A stretch of 64,000 nucleotides of DNA from an uncultured Dyadobacter sp. (GCF_946482605.1 NZ_CAMLSE010000005.1:62001-126000), one strand, 5' to 3'; counted from the stretch's first letter, positions 8,356-18,578 are shown. Numbers and translations: made by a program. Notes: generated by a model not told the origin, from the sequence alone.

Positions 8356-11300
8356 TTACATCCCTCTTTTGGGTGGTATCTCGAAAACAATGTAAAAAAT
8401 ACCTCCCGCATCGCTCACTGAAAGCTTTCCCCCGATTTTCCCTGCACGCAATTCCATATTTTCCAGCCCTCTCCCTCCCTGGCGATCGCCCGGAGTAGCC
8501 GACTTTGGCAGGTAGCCATTGGCCACAACCAGCCTGATAACCGGTTCTACATGCAATGAAATAAGGATTTCAGCCCCGTCGCTATACTTGATAGCGTTTA
8601 TCAGGGCTTCCTTAAAAATCAGGAAAAGGTTCTGCCTGACGGCCTGGGAAACTTTGCCGGATTCTACCTCCTCGCCTTCCTCAAAACGGTATTTGAAATC
8701 CATTTCCTCCCTGAGCCTGTACACGTAGTCTTTCATCCGGATCACCAAATCTTTCATGTTGTCAAACCGCGAATCTATGGACCATACCATATCGCTCATC
8801 GTCAACAGGGCCTGCTTGCTCGTATCGGCGATCAACTCCAATTGCCTGTCCTGCCGCTCTGGTGCCTCCTGACTGCCGGCAGCCCGGTGGCCGGCCACCG
8901 GATTGCCGGCCAGCGGATTGCCGGCCAGCGTGCTTGTCTGGAAAAATATCCTCGTGAGCAGACTGCCTACTTCATCGTGCAGGTCCGTCGCAATGCGGGT
9001 ACGGATATGCTGCTCGCGCCGAATCTTTGCAATACGACTTTGGTACCATAGCACGACAATGGCGACGGCGCACAGGCCAAGCAGTCCCCGGAACCACCAG
9101 GTCTGTGAAAAGTGTGGTTTCTTAATGACCGTCACTACATTCTGTCTGCTCTCCAAGCCGAAGCTGCGGGTCTGTAAATGGAGTTTGTACTCCCCCGGCG
9201 ACGGCTCGATGAGCGAAATAAACTGCCCCCGGATGAGCGGCTCCCAATCGCCTTCATTCAGGGAGTAGGTCACGTGGCTGTTGGCCCGGTAGTTCCCGGG
9301 TGTGCCTACATACAAGGCGGTCAGGCTTTGGTTGTGATCGAGCGACAGTTGCCCCTGCCCGCGATAGGGCCAGGTATAATCCCTGACCCGCTGCCCCGCT
9401 CTGCCCGTGGAGGTGTGAATTTCAGTCACATAGCTTTCCAGCTGATCATTCTTATCGAACCAGTCGTAGCTCATGTTTAAAACAGTATAACCCATTAGCC
9501 CTCCCACATACACGCGCTTACGCACCTTGTCCACATAAGAGGCTCCCGAATTGAATTCCGACTGGCTCAATCCCTCCTCCATACCAATGCGCCGCACCCG
9601 CTGCTGCGCATCCACGAGGTTCAGCCCGTCGGCGGTGCCAAGGATCATCACGCCGCCTACCCGTTCCAGACTGTAAACCAGATTGTTGCTGAGACCATTT
9701 TCGGTGGTCAAATCCCGAATCTCGCGGCCATCTCTATCCAACGCCACCAGCCCTGCTCCCTGTGTGGCGACCCATAGCTTACTGCCCTCGACGATGACTT
9801 TGTAAACGCCCGTATTGCCGGATGCCGGGTACTTTTTCGATAGTATTCCATGGTTTAATTCAAAAAGCCCGAGGTTGGTACTCAGCAGCAAGCGTTCTCC
9901 GGACAGCGGCTGAATGTGCCTGATCTGCAAATCGAGTGCGTGCGGGGAGCCGCTGGCCAGTTCGTACCGGTCGAGCTGCCGGCTCTTTTTATTCAGCAAC
10001 CAGAGCCCGTTCATTCCGCCGATGAGGAAATCGTTCGCGGTTTCGGCCAGGCACATGACGTAAATCGGGAGGTGCGCCATATGCTTTGACTGTACATTTG
10101 GCGAAAGGCTATATTTTACTGGTTCAATCCTTCGCTCCCGCCTGTTGAAGACTTTCAGAAACCCACCTTCCGTACCTACCAACAGTTCGTTCTCATTCAT
10201 AGGTAAGATCGTGTAAGCGTGCTTCAACCCGGGAAACACAAAAGCCTTTCCGCCAGCTTCCACATAACCCGCCCCGCTATACGTGCCATAGAAAAGCGAG
10301 CCATCCGGGTAGACGTAAATGCCCCGAGCGCTTGTATTAAGCCCTACGCTAATGCTGAGTTCCGAGAGCCCTTTTGTTTTGGGATAAGCCACAAATATTC
10401 CTTCTTCGGTTCCGAGCAAAATTTCATTCTTCGAGATCTGCGCAGCAACCGTCCTGAACTTGCGTCGGGTCGGTATTTTTAACCGCTGCCGCAAACGTAA
10501 TGCAGGGTCCATCACGCACAAAGCGTCGTCCTCGGCATAAATATGCATGTCGGTACCCTCCTTCACGACAAAATACTTGTCGGCCGACAGCTCAAAGCCC
10601 CGCGGCCGCATTTGCCACCCAAAGCCTTCATCCAATCCGATACGCACATCGCCCGGGACATCGATAAACAACGTATCCGAATAGCCTATCAGCGTTCGTA
10701 CGTTCCCATCCTCGCCCGGCAGTTTCCTGATTTGCGTTCTATACCCCCGGGCAGGATCGACAGACAGCAGGCTGCCGCCGGTGGTGCCTATCCAAATTTT
10801 GTTTTTCCAGAAAGTTATGCTCCTCGGAGACAATTTATTGCTGGTCTTTTTGCCAAGCTCAAACAGATCATCCACCCGGAAGAACCGGTCCCCCTTCACC
10901 AGCAGCAAATGCCCGTTTTCGTAGGCTATGACAATGGTCGAATCGGACAGTTCCGTAATGGAGTAAACCGCACGATCCTGAACTGGCGGAAGCACATTCG
11001 AAGCCACCTGGCGTACCTTCCAGGTCCTCAGATCGAGGTAACTGAGGTGCGCATTGCCGGTCATCCACAACCTGTCGCGGCGATCGATGAGGATGTGCTG
11101 CGGCATATCGGTCACATGCACCTGGTCTGCAATGGTTTTAAGAACATCGAGCGACCGATAGCCATCGTACCGGTATATTTCACCATTGGTAAGAAACCAT
11201 ATGAACCCTTTGCTATCCGTAGCTACATCTTTGATCAGCACTTCATCACGGTCGGGAAAAAGTTTGAGTTTGCTGATCACGTAGTCCTGCGCGATTGCCG

Positions 11301-11376
11301 GTTTAAACAAACTTTCCAGTGACAATACGAGAAGAAAAATAGCCGAACGCAACCACTTTATGCAGTGAGAATCCAT
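8356..11376 (-). CDS. Two-component sensor histidine kinase: periplasmic beta-propeller + Y_Y_Y + HisKA_3/HATPase
   Basis: 1006 residues from the ATG at 11376; a GTG ten codons upstream is also open, but the ATG directly precedes a good signal peptide (KWLRSAIFLLVLSLESLF ... AIAQ). Reg_prop-type propeller repeats fill residues ~30-660, followed by a Y_Y_Y domain (ending GEYKLHLQTRSFG), one membrane helix (WWFRGLLGLCAVAIVVLWYQ) and a HisKA_3 dimerisation domain with phospho-His800 in ATDLHDEVGSLLTRI. A HATPase of the NarX/DegS type with GGRGLENMELRAGKIGG completes it. It is the partner of the regulator at 7705-8325. Unusually, the two dimerisation helices are separated by a 20-residue run of five-residue repeats (LAGNP, LAGNP, VAGHR, AAGSQ), described as a separate repeat. 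Confidence 0.93.
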   Translation of the reverse strand: MDSHCIKWLRSAIFLLVLSLESLFKPAIAQDYVISKLKLFPDRDEVLIKDVATDSKGFIWFLTNGEIYRYDGYRSLDVLKTIADQVHVTDMPQHILIDRRDRLWMTGNAHLSYLDLRTWKVRQVASNVLPPVQDRAVYSITELSDSTIVIAYENGHLLLVKGDRFFRVDDLFELGKKTSNKLSPRSITFWKNKIWIGTTGGSLLSVDPARGYRTQIRKLPGEDGNVRTLIGYSDTLFIDVPGDVRIGLDEGFGWQMRPRGFELSADKYFVVKEGTDMHIYAEDDALCVMDPALRLRQRLKIPTRRKFRTVAAQISKNEILLGTEEGIFVAYPKTKGLSELSISVGLNTSARGIYVYPDGSLFYGTYSGAGYVEAGGKAFVFPGLKHAYTILPMNENELLVGTEGGFLKVFNRRERRIEPVKYSLSPNVQSKHMAHLPIYVMCLAETANDFLIGGMNGLWLLNKKSRQLDRYELASGSPHALDLQIRHIQPLSGERLLLSTNLGLFELNHGILSKKYPASGNTGVYKVIVEGSKLWVATQGAGLVALDRDGREIRDLTTENGLSNNLVYSLERVGGVMILGTADGLNLVDAQQRVRRIGMEEGLSQSEFNSGASYVDKVRKRVYVGGLMGYTVLNMSYDWFDKNDQLESYVTEIHTSTGRAGQRVRDYTWPYRGQGQLSLDHNQSLTALYVGTPGNYRANSHVTYSLNEGDWEPLIRGQFISLIEPSPGEYKLHLQTRSFGLESRQNVVTVIKKPHFSQTWWFRGLLGLCAVAIVVLWYQSRIAKIRREQHIRTRIATDLHDEVGSLLTRIFFQTSTLAGNPLAGNPVAGHRAAGSQEAPERQDRQLELIADTSKQALLTMSDMVWSIDSRFDNMKDLVIRMKDYVYRLREEMDFKYRFEEGEEVESGKVSQAVRQNLFLIFKEALINAIKYSDGAEILISLHVEPVIRLVVANGYLPKSATPGDRQGGRGLENMELRAGKIGGKLSVSDAGGIFYIVFEIPPKRGM
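8871..8929 (-). repeat. In-frame 15-bp tandem repeat inside the sensor kinase gene
   Basis: Four 15-base units built around GCCGGC. The two units at 8900-8914 and 8915-8929 are identical (GGATTGCCGGCCAGC) and the two before them are diverged. They encode four five-residue units between the phospho-His helix and the second helix of the dimerisation domain. The 15-base period keeps the frame, so copy-number change would lengthen or shorten the linker without breaking the gene. Confidence 0.85.
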
Positions 11377-11530
11377 AACATGATCAAGCGTGTAAATGTA
11401 ACCCACGGTTAATCTATGAAATTCCGGTTACTTTATGATATTAGTCAGGATATCTTTCGAAATGACAAGTCGGGATGTGTAACAATACCCTGTGAAGATT
11501 TCGCGGTCAACATCCTCAATGCCCAACCTT

Positions 11531-13912
11531 TTATTCAGACTTCAATGATTTAACAGGATTCATCAACCCTGCTTTAATGCTCTGAAAACTAATGGTCAGC
11601 AGCGCAACTATCAATGAAAGTAAACCGGCAAATGCGAAAACCCACCAGTCTATGTCAATTTTATATGCGAAGTTCTGCAACCATTGATTCATGACATACC
11701 ATGCAATGGGTGAAGCAATGACGATGGCGATGAGTACCAGTTTTACGAAATCTCTGGACAACAAGGACACAATGCTCGCTACGGATGCACCCAGCACTTT
11801 ACGAACACCAATTTCCTTTACACGTTGCTCCGCCGTAAAAGCTGCCAAACCAAATAATCCAAGACAGGCAATGAAAATAGCCAGGAGTGCGAAAATGGTT
11901 GAAAGCGTACCGACCACAGTCTCTCCTCTGTAAATTTTTTGATATTCGTTATCTACAAACGAATACGCAAACGGGAATTTGGGATTTAATTTCTTATAGA
12001 CTTTTTCAATGCCTGCAAGAGCATTCTCAGTTTGCCCGGGCTGGGTCCGTATCAGAATATTGCCGTAATATTTGTTGGCCAGGCGAATGATTAGAGGCCT
12101 GATGGGTTCATGAAGTGAGTTGAAATGAAAATCTTCGATCAATCCCACAATTTTTCCGGGTCTGCTCCAGAATGTGAGTGGCTGTCCGACGGGATCTTTA
12201 TAACCAATGCGTTTGGCTGCTGCCTGATTGATCAGATAGTTGCTGGAATCCGTTCCAAAATTCGTGGAAAAATCGCGGCCGCCAACGAATTTCAGTTTCA
12301 AAGTCTTTGCGAAATCATACCCTACGGCTGTGTTGTTAAATGAAATAGCAGCATCAGGATCCTTTCCGGGCCAGCTCACTCCTTCGGTCGTGCTGCCATT
12401 CCCCAAAGGGCTTCCGTACATATTTGTGACGGATTGTATGCCACCCATAGCTAACAATTGCTGCTTGAACAGAGGGTAAAGTTTCACTAATTCTCCCTCG
12501 ACAGGAATGCTGATCAAATTTTCGCGCTCATAACCCAGGTTCTTGGTTTGAATGTACTGAAGTTGCCGGTAAACCACTACCGTACCGACAATTAAAAGCA
12601 TGGACATGATAAACTAAAAAACGACCAAACCGCGTCGAAATAACTGTGTACCAGTGCCATTGCCAAGCCGTGACAACGAGCCGGCACCTTTGAGCACTTT
12701 AATGGGATTAAGAGCAGACAAGAATAGCGCCGGATAACTACCCGACAAAATCCCGGTTACCAGCAACAATCCGGACAGGCCAATTACAAAAACAGGCTGA
12801 TTCCATGGCAGAAATAGTTGTTTGTCGGTCAGTTGATTAAAAACTGGCAAAAACAGCATAACCAACGCAATAGCGGTTGCTAACGAAAGAGCCGCCAGAA
12901 GCATCGCTTCACTCATAAATTGACCAATGAGAGATCCATGTCCTGCTCCTACCACTTTACGAACCCCCACTTCTCTCGCTCTTTTAGCCGACCTTGCCGT
13001 AGCCAGATTCATAAAGTTGATCACAGCGATCAGCAATAAAAAAACGGCTACAACAGCCATTAACCTTACATACTCAATGCGACCGCCATCGGGGTAGCCG
13101 TCCTTGAAGCTGGAATAAAGGTGCGCCTCGGTTTCGGGCTGAAGAAAAAGATTGATATGAAAAGTCTTGCTAAAATCGGTATTGCGTCCTTTCAGAAACC
13201 ATTTGAGTTTAGCATTAAATTTGACGGGATCGGTATCCGCCCGGAGTTGAAATCTGGTTTTGGGCCCTGCATTGTTCCAGTCTTTCACCCAGGAATTCCT
13301 GGCCATAAAATCCTGCCAGCTTAGTAAAAACTCATACTGATCAGATGAATTGGCGGGCAAATTTTCAAAGACAGCGGTCACCTGATAACTTACAGTATTG
13401 TCAAACTGAACGGATTTGCCAAGTGCCCTTTCCGGATTGCCAAAATAAATTTCTGCAAGTTTTCGTGAAATTGCGAGACTATTCGGTGCGTTGAGTGCGG
13501 TGGAAGCTGTGCCCGCAAGAAGTGGAATGCTGTACATCTTAAACCAATCGGGCCCGGCATAACAACCGGTCTGTCTGGCAGTTTTATTTCCTACTGCCAG
13601 TACGTGGCCCTCCTGCCAGGAAAATCCGGCTGCATGAACCACTTCCGGAAATTGCTTTTTTAGTTCGTCAGCCAGTAAACCAGGCGTATCATCATCTGCA
13701 ACAACTTTGCCATCGGTGAATTCCCGCTCCATGACACGGTATAAGTTTGGAGCGTTATCATACTGTGTACCAATGCTTAACTCATCCTGAATCCAAAGAA
13801 AAATGAACAAAGCGGAAGCCATGCCCAACGCCAAACCCAAAATATTTATTATCGAAAAAGCTTTGTTGCGAATCAGATTTCGCCGGGCGATCTTGAAATA
13901 ACTTCGTATCAT
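11531..13912 (-). pseudogene. FtsX-like (MacB-type) ABC transporter permease interrupted by one in-frame amber codon
   Basis: The whole stretch is one frame of 794 codons, matching the intact 785-residue paralogue at 43470-45827, except for a TAG at 12614-12616. The first half (432 residues) starts MIRSYFKIARRNLIRNKAFS and ends LFRRGLVVF. The second resumes in the same frame as FIMSMLLIVGTVVVYRQLQY and ends NPVKSLKSE. In the paralogue the same site reads ITLFQFSLAVAM, so the stop most likely replaces a glutamine (CAG to TAG, one base). Both halves otherwise look well conserved, with two MacB periplasmic domains and FtsX domains, so the mutation is recent, or the codon is read through, or it is a sequencing error. 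No ATPase gene is adjacent, as is common for this Bacteroidota family. Confidence 0.9.
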
Positions 13913-14316
13913 TTTTGGAGTCGGTTTATAAACTACTTGCTCAGACCATGTCAGGACATTGCGCCACCAATTTTTTTGTGCTCAAATAGTACACCAAAGG
14001 AAAAATACATACCAAAAACCTAACAATCAATAACTTAATGAATGAAAATTTGCTTACAAATGTCCAAATTCGGACACCATCGTTCGATACAGAACGTGAA
14101 TGAGTAACCAAATATCCGTATCACGCTGTTGAAGAGATTTATACCGGCGCCGACGTGGGCCGGGTTAAATATCCGTTTACCCAAAAATTCTACCACCCCA
14201 ACTGGCGCTATCCGGGGTAGAACGTGGAGCTCGTAAGGTATTTTTTTGGTTTGATTGAGCGAAAACATGTACATTTGCTTTTATTTATAATTAGTCTATT
14301 TAAAATAAATCAATTC
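13913..14316. other. 404-base intergenic region with a possible gene remnant and the TonB-receptor promoter
   Basis: This divergent gap separates the broken FtsX gene and the TonB receptor. A small dyad TGTCC-AAATTC-GGACA lies at 14061-14076. At 14104-14220 (+) there are 38 open codons after a TGA, with no start; they translate to a coding-like string containing VKYPFTQKFYHPNWRYPG and end in TAG. It resembles the tail of a lost gene, but I cannot name the family. The right end carries the promoter listed separately. Confidence 0.5.
14245..14277 (+). promoter_or_regulatory. Bacteroidota-type promoter for the TonB receptor/PepSY operon
   Basis: TTTG at 14245-14248, a 21-base spacer, then TACATTTG at 14270-14277, an exact match to TAnnTTTG. 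It lies about 40 bases before the ATG at 14317. This supports the internal ATG as start, because an upstream GTG at 14224 in the same frame would precede the promoter. Confidence 0.6.
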
Positions 14317-16626
14317 ATGAGAAAAGTTTATCTGCTTATTTGCCTCCTCTTTCAGATCCATGCACTGGCCCAGACGGGGGCGATTAAGGGTACCATTACC
14401 ACGTCGGACGGGGCGCCGGCGGAGTTTGTTAACGTTGTACTGGAAAAAACCAGCCGTGCGGCTGTGGTCAACCAGAATGGAAAATATACGATTGGACGCA
14501 TTACCGCCGGGACTTACACGGTGGTGGCAAGCTTTACCGGGCTTTTGACCCAGAAACAGGAAGTGACGATAGCGGCTGGCGAGACGACCGTTCTCGATTT
14601 CGTGCTCGCGGAGGACAACCAGCAATTGCAGGAAGTGATCGTAAAAGGCAACAGCCGGCTGGTGAACAAGGAAAGCGACAATGTGGCGCGGATGCCGCTT
14701 AAAAACCTCGAAAATCCCCAGGTATATAATGTAGTAAACAAAGAGTTGCTGAAAGAGCAGGTAGTAACCGTGATGACGGACGCCCTCAAAGCCGCGCCGG
14801 GCGTGGTGGCGGTGTCCTACCCCAGCGGCGGGATCGGTGTAATGTCGCGCGGGTTCGGGACCAGCATTGGCGCACGCAACGGCCTGCAATCCGACCTCGG
14901 CCGTTCCAGCGCGGACGTGTCCAATATCGAGCGGATCGAGTTCATTAAAGGGCCCTCTGGTACATTGTTCGGGTCGAGCGTTTCGTCGTTTGGAGGGCTT
15001 GTAAACCTGGTCACGAAGCGTCCAGGCGAAAATTTCGCCGGCAATGTCTCACTCACATTAGGCAGTTTCGGCCTGTCGCGCATTACGGCGGATGTAAATA
15101 GCCCGCTGAACAAGGAAAAAACGGTGCTCGTACGCGTGAATACCGCGCTGCACCGGCAGAATAGTTTCAGCGATTTTGGCCGTAACAACAGCTTCGCATT
15201 TGCGCCAAGTTTGCTTTTCAAAGCCACCGACCGGCTGACCGTGCTTTTCGACGCCGAGGTTTTCAATGCCAATTCATCCAGACCGACCTACACCCGCTTC
15301 GGACCCCAATCGGGCATTTCCAACTACAAAGAGATCCCGATCGGCTACCGGAAGTCTCTGTACGACAATGACCTGGATTCAAAAACACAATCGCAGAAGT
15401 ATTTCGTGGAAGCCAAATACCGTATCAACAGCGACTGGACTTCATCGACCAACATTTCCTACGTCAACGAGTTTACCGATTACAGCTATCAGACCTACAA
15501 CACCTGGATCACCAGGGATCGCGTCGCGCGTTATGTCGGCATTTGGGGGCCTATTAAGAACACTTACGTGAATGCACAGCAGAATTTTGTCGGGAAACTC
15601 CGGACGGGCGCGGTGAAGCACACTTTGCTGGCCGGATTGAGCTACACCAACCTTTACGCGAACGGCATGAGCAAAAGCGGCCCGAATTTCGATACGATCA
15701 GCATATCGAATTCCTACAAGCTCATCGACAAGGTGTATACCGACCGGATTTTGCTCCAACCCGCACGGGTAAGCAGCCGCGGCACAACCAAAAATCAATA
15801 CATGGGTGCATACGTGTCGGAGGTAGTGAACCTGGGCGACCGTTTATACGCGATGCTGAGCCTTCGTTTCGACAGATTTAAACAAGCTACGGGCGGATTT
15901 ACACCGGGTGGTTATGAGCAAAATTCGCTTTCTCCAAAGCTAGGCCTCGTGTACCAGCTCATCAAAAACAAGGTATCGGTATTCGGGAACTATATGAATG
16001 GCTTCCAGAACACCAACCCACAGATAGAGCAGCCCGACGGTTCAATATTGAATATCAAGCCATTGTATGCCAATCAATGGGAAGCGGGTATCAAGAGCGA
16101 ATGGCTCGACGGCAAGGTGAATGCGACATTGAGCTATTACACCATTAACATTGACAATGCACTGCGCACCGACGACAGCCGCTTCACCCGCCAGGACGGT
16201 CAGCAGCAGAGCAAAGGTGTCGAGCTGGACATTCTGGCCAGCCCGGTAACAGGGCTGAATGTGATGCTGGGCTATGGATACAATGAAAACCGGATTGTGA
16301 AAGCAGAAGTAAACCAGGGCAATATTGTGGCAGGCGCACCGAAAAACATCACGACCTATTGGGTGAGCTACAAGTTCAGCGGACAGGCTTTAAAAAACCT
16401 GGGCGCGGGAATTGGCGGTAACCATGCGAGCCACTCTTATTTCAGCGATGCCAATACGGTCACCATTCCATCCTACAGCGTGCTTAATGCGACCCTGTTC
16501 TACGAAAATGACAAATGGCGTACCGGATTGAAATTGAACAACATAGGCAACACGAAGTACTGGGATTCTTATGGAATTTACAATCCAACACGGAATTTCT
16601 CGGTGGACCTGGCTATCAAGTTTTAA
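14317..16626 (+). CDS. TonB-dependent siderophore-type outer-membrane receptor
   Basis: 769 residues from the ATG at 14317, chosen because it starts a clean signal peptide (MRKVYLLICLLFQIHALAQ) and lies downstream of a consensus promoter. A carboxypeptidase-regulatory-like domain (about 22-110, GAIKGTITTSDGAPAEFVNV) precedes the plug (about 120-270), with RIEFIKGPSGTLFG and GGLVNLVTKRPG as in siderophore receptors. A ~500-residue barrel ends in a terminal aromatic (SVDLAIKF). It imports a ferric chelate across the outer membrane with TonB energy; the ligand is unknown. The next gene, six bases downstream, is a PepSY-type membrane protein, the usual partner in iron-acquisition operons. I could not identify a Fur box. 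Confidence 0.92.
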   Translation: MRKVYLLICLLFQIHALAQTGAIKGTITTSDGAPAEFVNVVLEKTSRAAVVNQNGKYTIGRITAGTYTVVASFTGLLTQKQEVTIAAGETTVLDFVLAEDNQQLQEVIVKGNSRLVNKESDNVARMPLKNLENPQVYNVVNKELLKEQVVTVMTDALKAAPGVVAVSYPSGGIGVMSRGFGTSIGARNGLQSDLGRSSADVSNIERIEFIKGPSGTLFGSSVSSFGGLVNLVTKRPGENFAGNVSLTLGSFGLSRITADVNSPLNKEKTVLVRVNTALHRQNSFSDFGRNNSFAFAPSLLFKATDRLTVLFDAEVFNANSSRPTYTRFGPQSGISNYKEIPIGYRKSLYDNDLDSKTQSQKYFVEAKYRINSDWTSSTNISYVNEFTDYSYQTYNTWITRDRVARYVGIWGPIKNTYVNAQQNFVGKLRTGAVKHTLLAGLSYTNLYANGMSKSGPNFDTISISNSYKLIDKVYTDRILLQPARVSSRGTTKNQYMGAYVSEVVNLGDRLYAMLSLRFDRFKQATGGFTPGGYEQNSLSPKLGLVYQLIKNKVSVFGNYMNGFQNTNPQIEQPDGSILNIKPLYANQWEAGIKSEWLDGKVNATLSYYTINIDNALRTDDSRFTRQDGQQQSKGVELDILASPVTGLNVMLGYGYNENRIVKAEVNQGNIVAGAPKNITTYWVSYKFSGQALKNLGAGIGGNHASHSYFSDANTVTIPSYSVLNATLFYENDKWRTGLKLNNIGNTKYWDSYGIYNPTRNFSVDLAIKF

Positions 16627-16632
16627 CACCGC

Positions 16633-17823
16633 ATGACCTTCAAAAAAATCACAGGAACATTGCACCTCTGGCTCGGACTGGCGTCCGGGCTGGTGGTGTT
16701 TATCGTGTCGGTCACGGGTTGCATTTTTGCTTTCGAAGAAGAGCTTTTCAATGTTTTCCATTCCAAACTTGTGCAGGTGCAGCCCGCGGCTGATGGCGCC
16801 AGGAAGCTGCCGGTAACGATATTGGAGCAATCTGCGCAAAAGGCGCTCGGTGGCCGCGATACCGTCACGCTCATTAACATTTACCCGGAAGCCGATCGCG
16901 CCTGGGAGTTCGATATTTTCCGGTATGACGAGAAGAAAGCCGCCGCGAGCTTCTGGGACGGCGGGGGGCTGGAATGGAAACGGGCTTATGTGAATCCGTA
17001 CACCGGCCAGGTAAACGGCCTGATGAACATGCGGTATGAGTTCTTCACGCTCGTGCGTGCCACGCACCAGAATCTCCTGATCCGGCCCGACGTCGGCAGT
17101 CCCATCGTCGGGAGCGCCACTATTATATTCGTGATCCTGCTCATTTCCGGCCTGATTTTATGGTGGCCCAAAAACAAAGCCGCGGCAAAACAGCGGTACG
17201 CATTCCGATGGAAAGACACCACGCGTTGGAAGCGGAAAAATTACGACCTGCACAACATCCTGGGCTTTTACATGCTCACTTTCGGGCTTTTCATCGCCCT
17301 CACAGGCATCGTATGGTCATTTGATTGGTGGGAAAACATCGTGTACCGGGCACTGGACGGTAAAGTGGTGCATTTTACCTTACCGAAAAATCCTGACAGA
17401 AAGCCCAGCGCGCCCATTCCCGCACACCTGCTCGACCAGGTGTATGAGCGTGTCGTGAAAGCCAATCCTGCATATTACAGGATATTTATTTCGACAAACC
17501 ACGCAGGCAATACGCTCACAGCCGGTGCCAATTTCAAACAAAAAACACTTTGGACGGCTTACAATTACTACATGTACAACCTTTCCACCGGTAAGGAATA
17601 CGGCAAGTTGCTGCAAAACGAAAAAACCACCGGCCAGAAATGGCGGAACAGCAACTACGACTTGCATACCGGCAAAACACTAGGCTACCTGGGCATGACG
17701 ATCGCATTCTTCGTGTCGCTGATCAGCGCGTCGCTGCCTGTTACCGGCTTTTTCATTTGGTGGGGCCGACGGAAAACAACGGAGAAAAAAGTGCCGAAAT
17801 TAACGGTTGCGCGAATACGATAG
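16633..17823 (+). CDS. PepSY-associated TM helix protein (iron-uptake membrane protein)
   Basis: 396 residues with four predicted membrane segments. The first (HLWLGLASGLVVFIVSVTGC) is followed by a periplasmic PepSY-like region. The pair around ATHQNLLI and VGSATIIFVILLISGLILWW carries conserved histidines, then come FGLFIALTGIVWSFDWW and a C-terminal helix ending FFIWWGRRKT. Such proteins accompany siderophore receptors and are thought to act in iron reduction or release at the inner membrane. It starts six bases after the TonB receptor stop, so the two form an operon. The end converges on a lipoprotein gene 28 bases away, with no clear terminator between them. Confidence 0.92.
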   Translation: MTFKKITGTLHLWLGLASGLVVFIVSVTGCIFAFEEELFNVFHSKLVQVQPAADGARKLPVTILEQSAQKALGGRDTVTLINIYPEADRAWEFDIFRYDEKKAAASFWDGGGLEWKRAYVNPYTGQVNGLMNMRYEFFTLVRATHQNLLIRPDVGSPIVGSATIIFVILLISGLILWWPKNKAAAKQRYAFRWKDTTRWKRKNYDLHNILGFYMLTFGLFIALTGIVWSFDWWENIVYRALDGKVVHFTLPKNPDRKPSAPIPAHLLDQVYERVVKANPAYYRIFISTNHAGNTLTAGANFKQKTLWTAYNYYMYNLSTGKEYGKLLQNEKTTGQKWRNSNYDLHTGKTLGYLGMTIAFFVSLISASLPVTGFFIWWGRRKTTEKKVPKLTVARIR

Positions 17824-17851
17824 AAACCCGGGATAACGGCTCCGGAGAAGT

Positions 17852-18526
17852 TTACCTTTCCGGCAACGCCAAAATTCCTGCCATGACATCTTCGGATACC
17901 GGCTTTCCGTAGATCAGGTTCTTCGCTGCCAGCATTGGAAGATCTGATGCGGCCACAGCATCCGGATCCAAATACCTCCCACCGTAGTCTTCAAAGTTGC
18001 ATTTTTTATTTTCGAGCAGTTTTGCAAGTTCTCTCAGCGCCGGGTGATCAGTCACAATGGCCTGTTCTTCAATTTCATCGTTGAACGGCGAGCTCCTGTC
18101 TGTGTTTGCGCAGATCATATAAAGTGTTGCAAAATATTGCTCCTGGGGCGGCACTTCTATGGTGACTCCCGTAACAAGAAATCCATTCTGCACCTTCAGG
18201 CTCTTTGCTACAAACATCAGCCCGGGAGGAAGTTTGACCAGAATGGGTGCATTGGTTTCATTATAAAGGTTCAGGCAAATTTGAACATTACCGCCATGGC
18301 CATGGAACCGGTTCTTTCTCATTGAGTCGTAGAAGCAATCCTCGGTAGAATTCGGCTTATCTAGGAGGCGTATCCCTGCCGGCCAGGTAAACGGGGTGCC
18401 GACGGGATCCTCTTTCGAGTCGCCAAATCCTTTTTCAAATTGATAAGACGGCCCCTTGTCGGTACCGGGTTTGCATGCGCTTAGGAGAAAAGCGAGAAGG
18501 ATCGCAAGAAGTAATAGTTGTCTCAT
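17852..18526 (-). CDS. Lipoprotein of unknown function
   Basis: 224 residues with a lipoprotein signal (MRQLLLLAILLAFLLSAC, lipid-modified Cys18) and then a low-complexity charged stretch. I do not recognise the family. Visible features are a region with HGHGGNVQICLNLYNETNAP, a beta-rich middle (ILVKLPPGLMFVAKSLKVQ) and four cysteines after the lipobox, so a disulphide-stabilised fold is possible. It probably sits in the outer membrane facing the periplasm. It is a single-gene unit: convergent with the PepSY gene and divergent from the nucleoside hydrolase, with a strong palindrome in the upstream gap. Confidence 0.75.
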   Translation of the reverse strand: MRQLLLLAILLAFLLSACKPGTDKGPSYQFEKGFGDSKEDPVGTPFTWPAGIRLLDKPNSTEDCFYDSMRKNRFHGHGGNVQICLNLYNETNAPILVKLPPGLMFVAKSLKVQNGFLVTGVTIEVPPQEQYFATLYMICANTDRSSPFNDEIEEQAIVTDHPALRELAKLLENKKCNFEDYGGRYLDPDAVAASDLPMLAAKNLIYGKPVSEDVMAGILALPER

Positions 18527-18578
18527 GGCTATTGTTTTAAGTTACAAGATTAACCACAGACACTCAGCCCATAAAACG

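Noticed and set aside
17852..18526. The possibility that the lipoprotein is part of the siderophore operon
   Set aside because: It is on the opposite strand and converges with the PepSY gene, so it cannot share the message.
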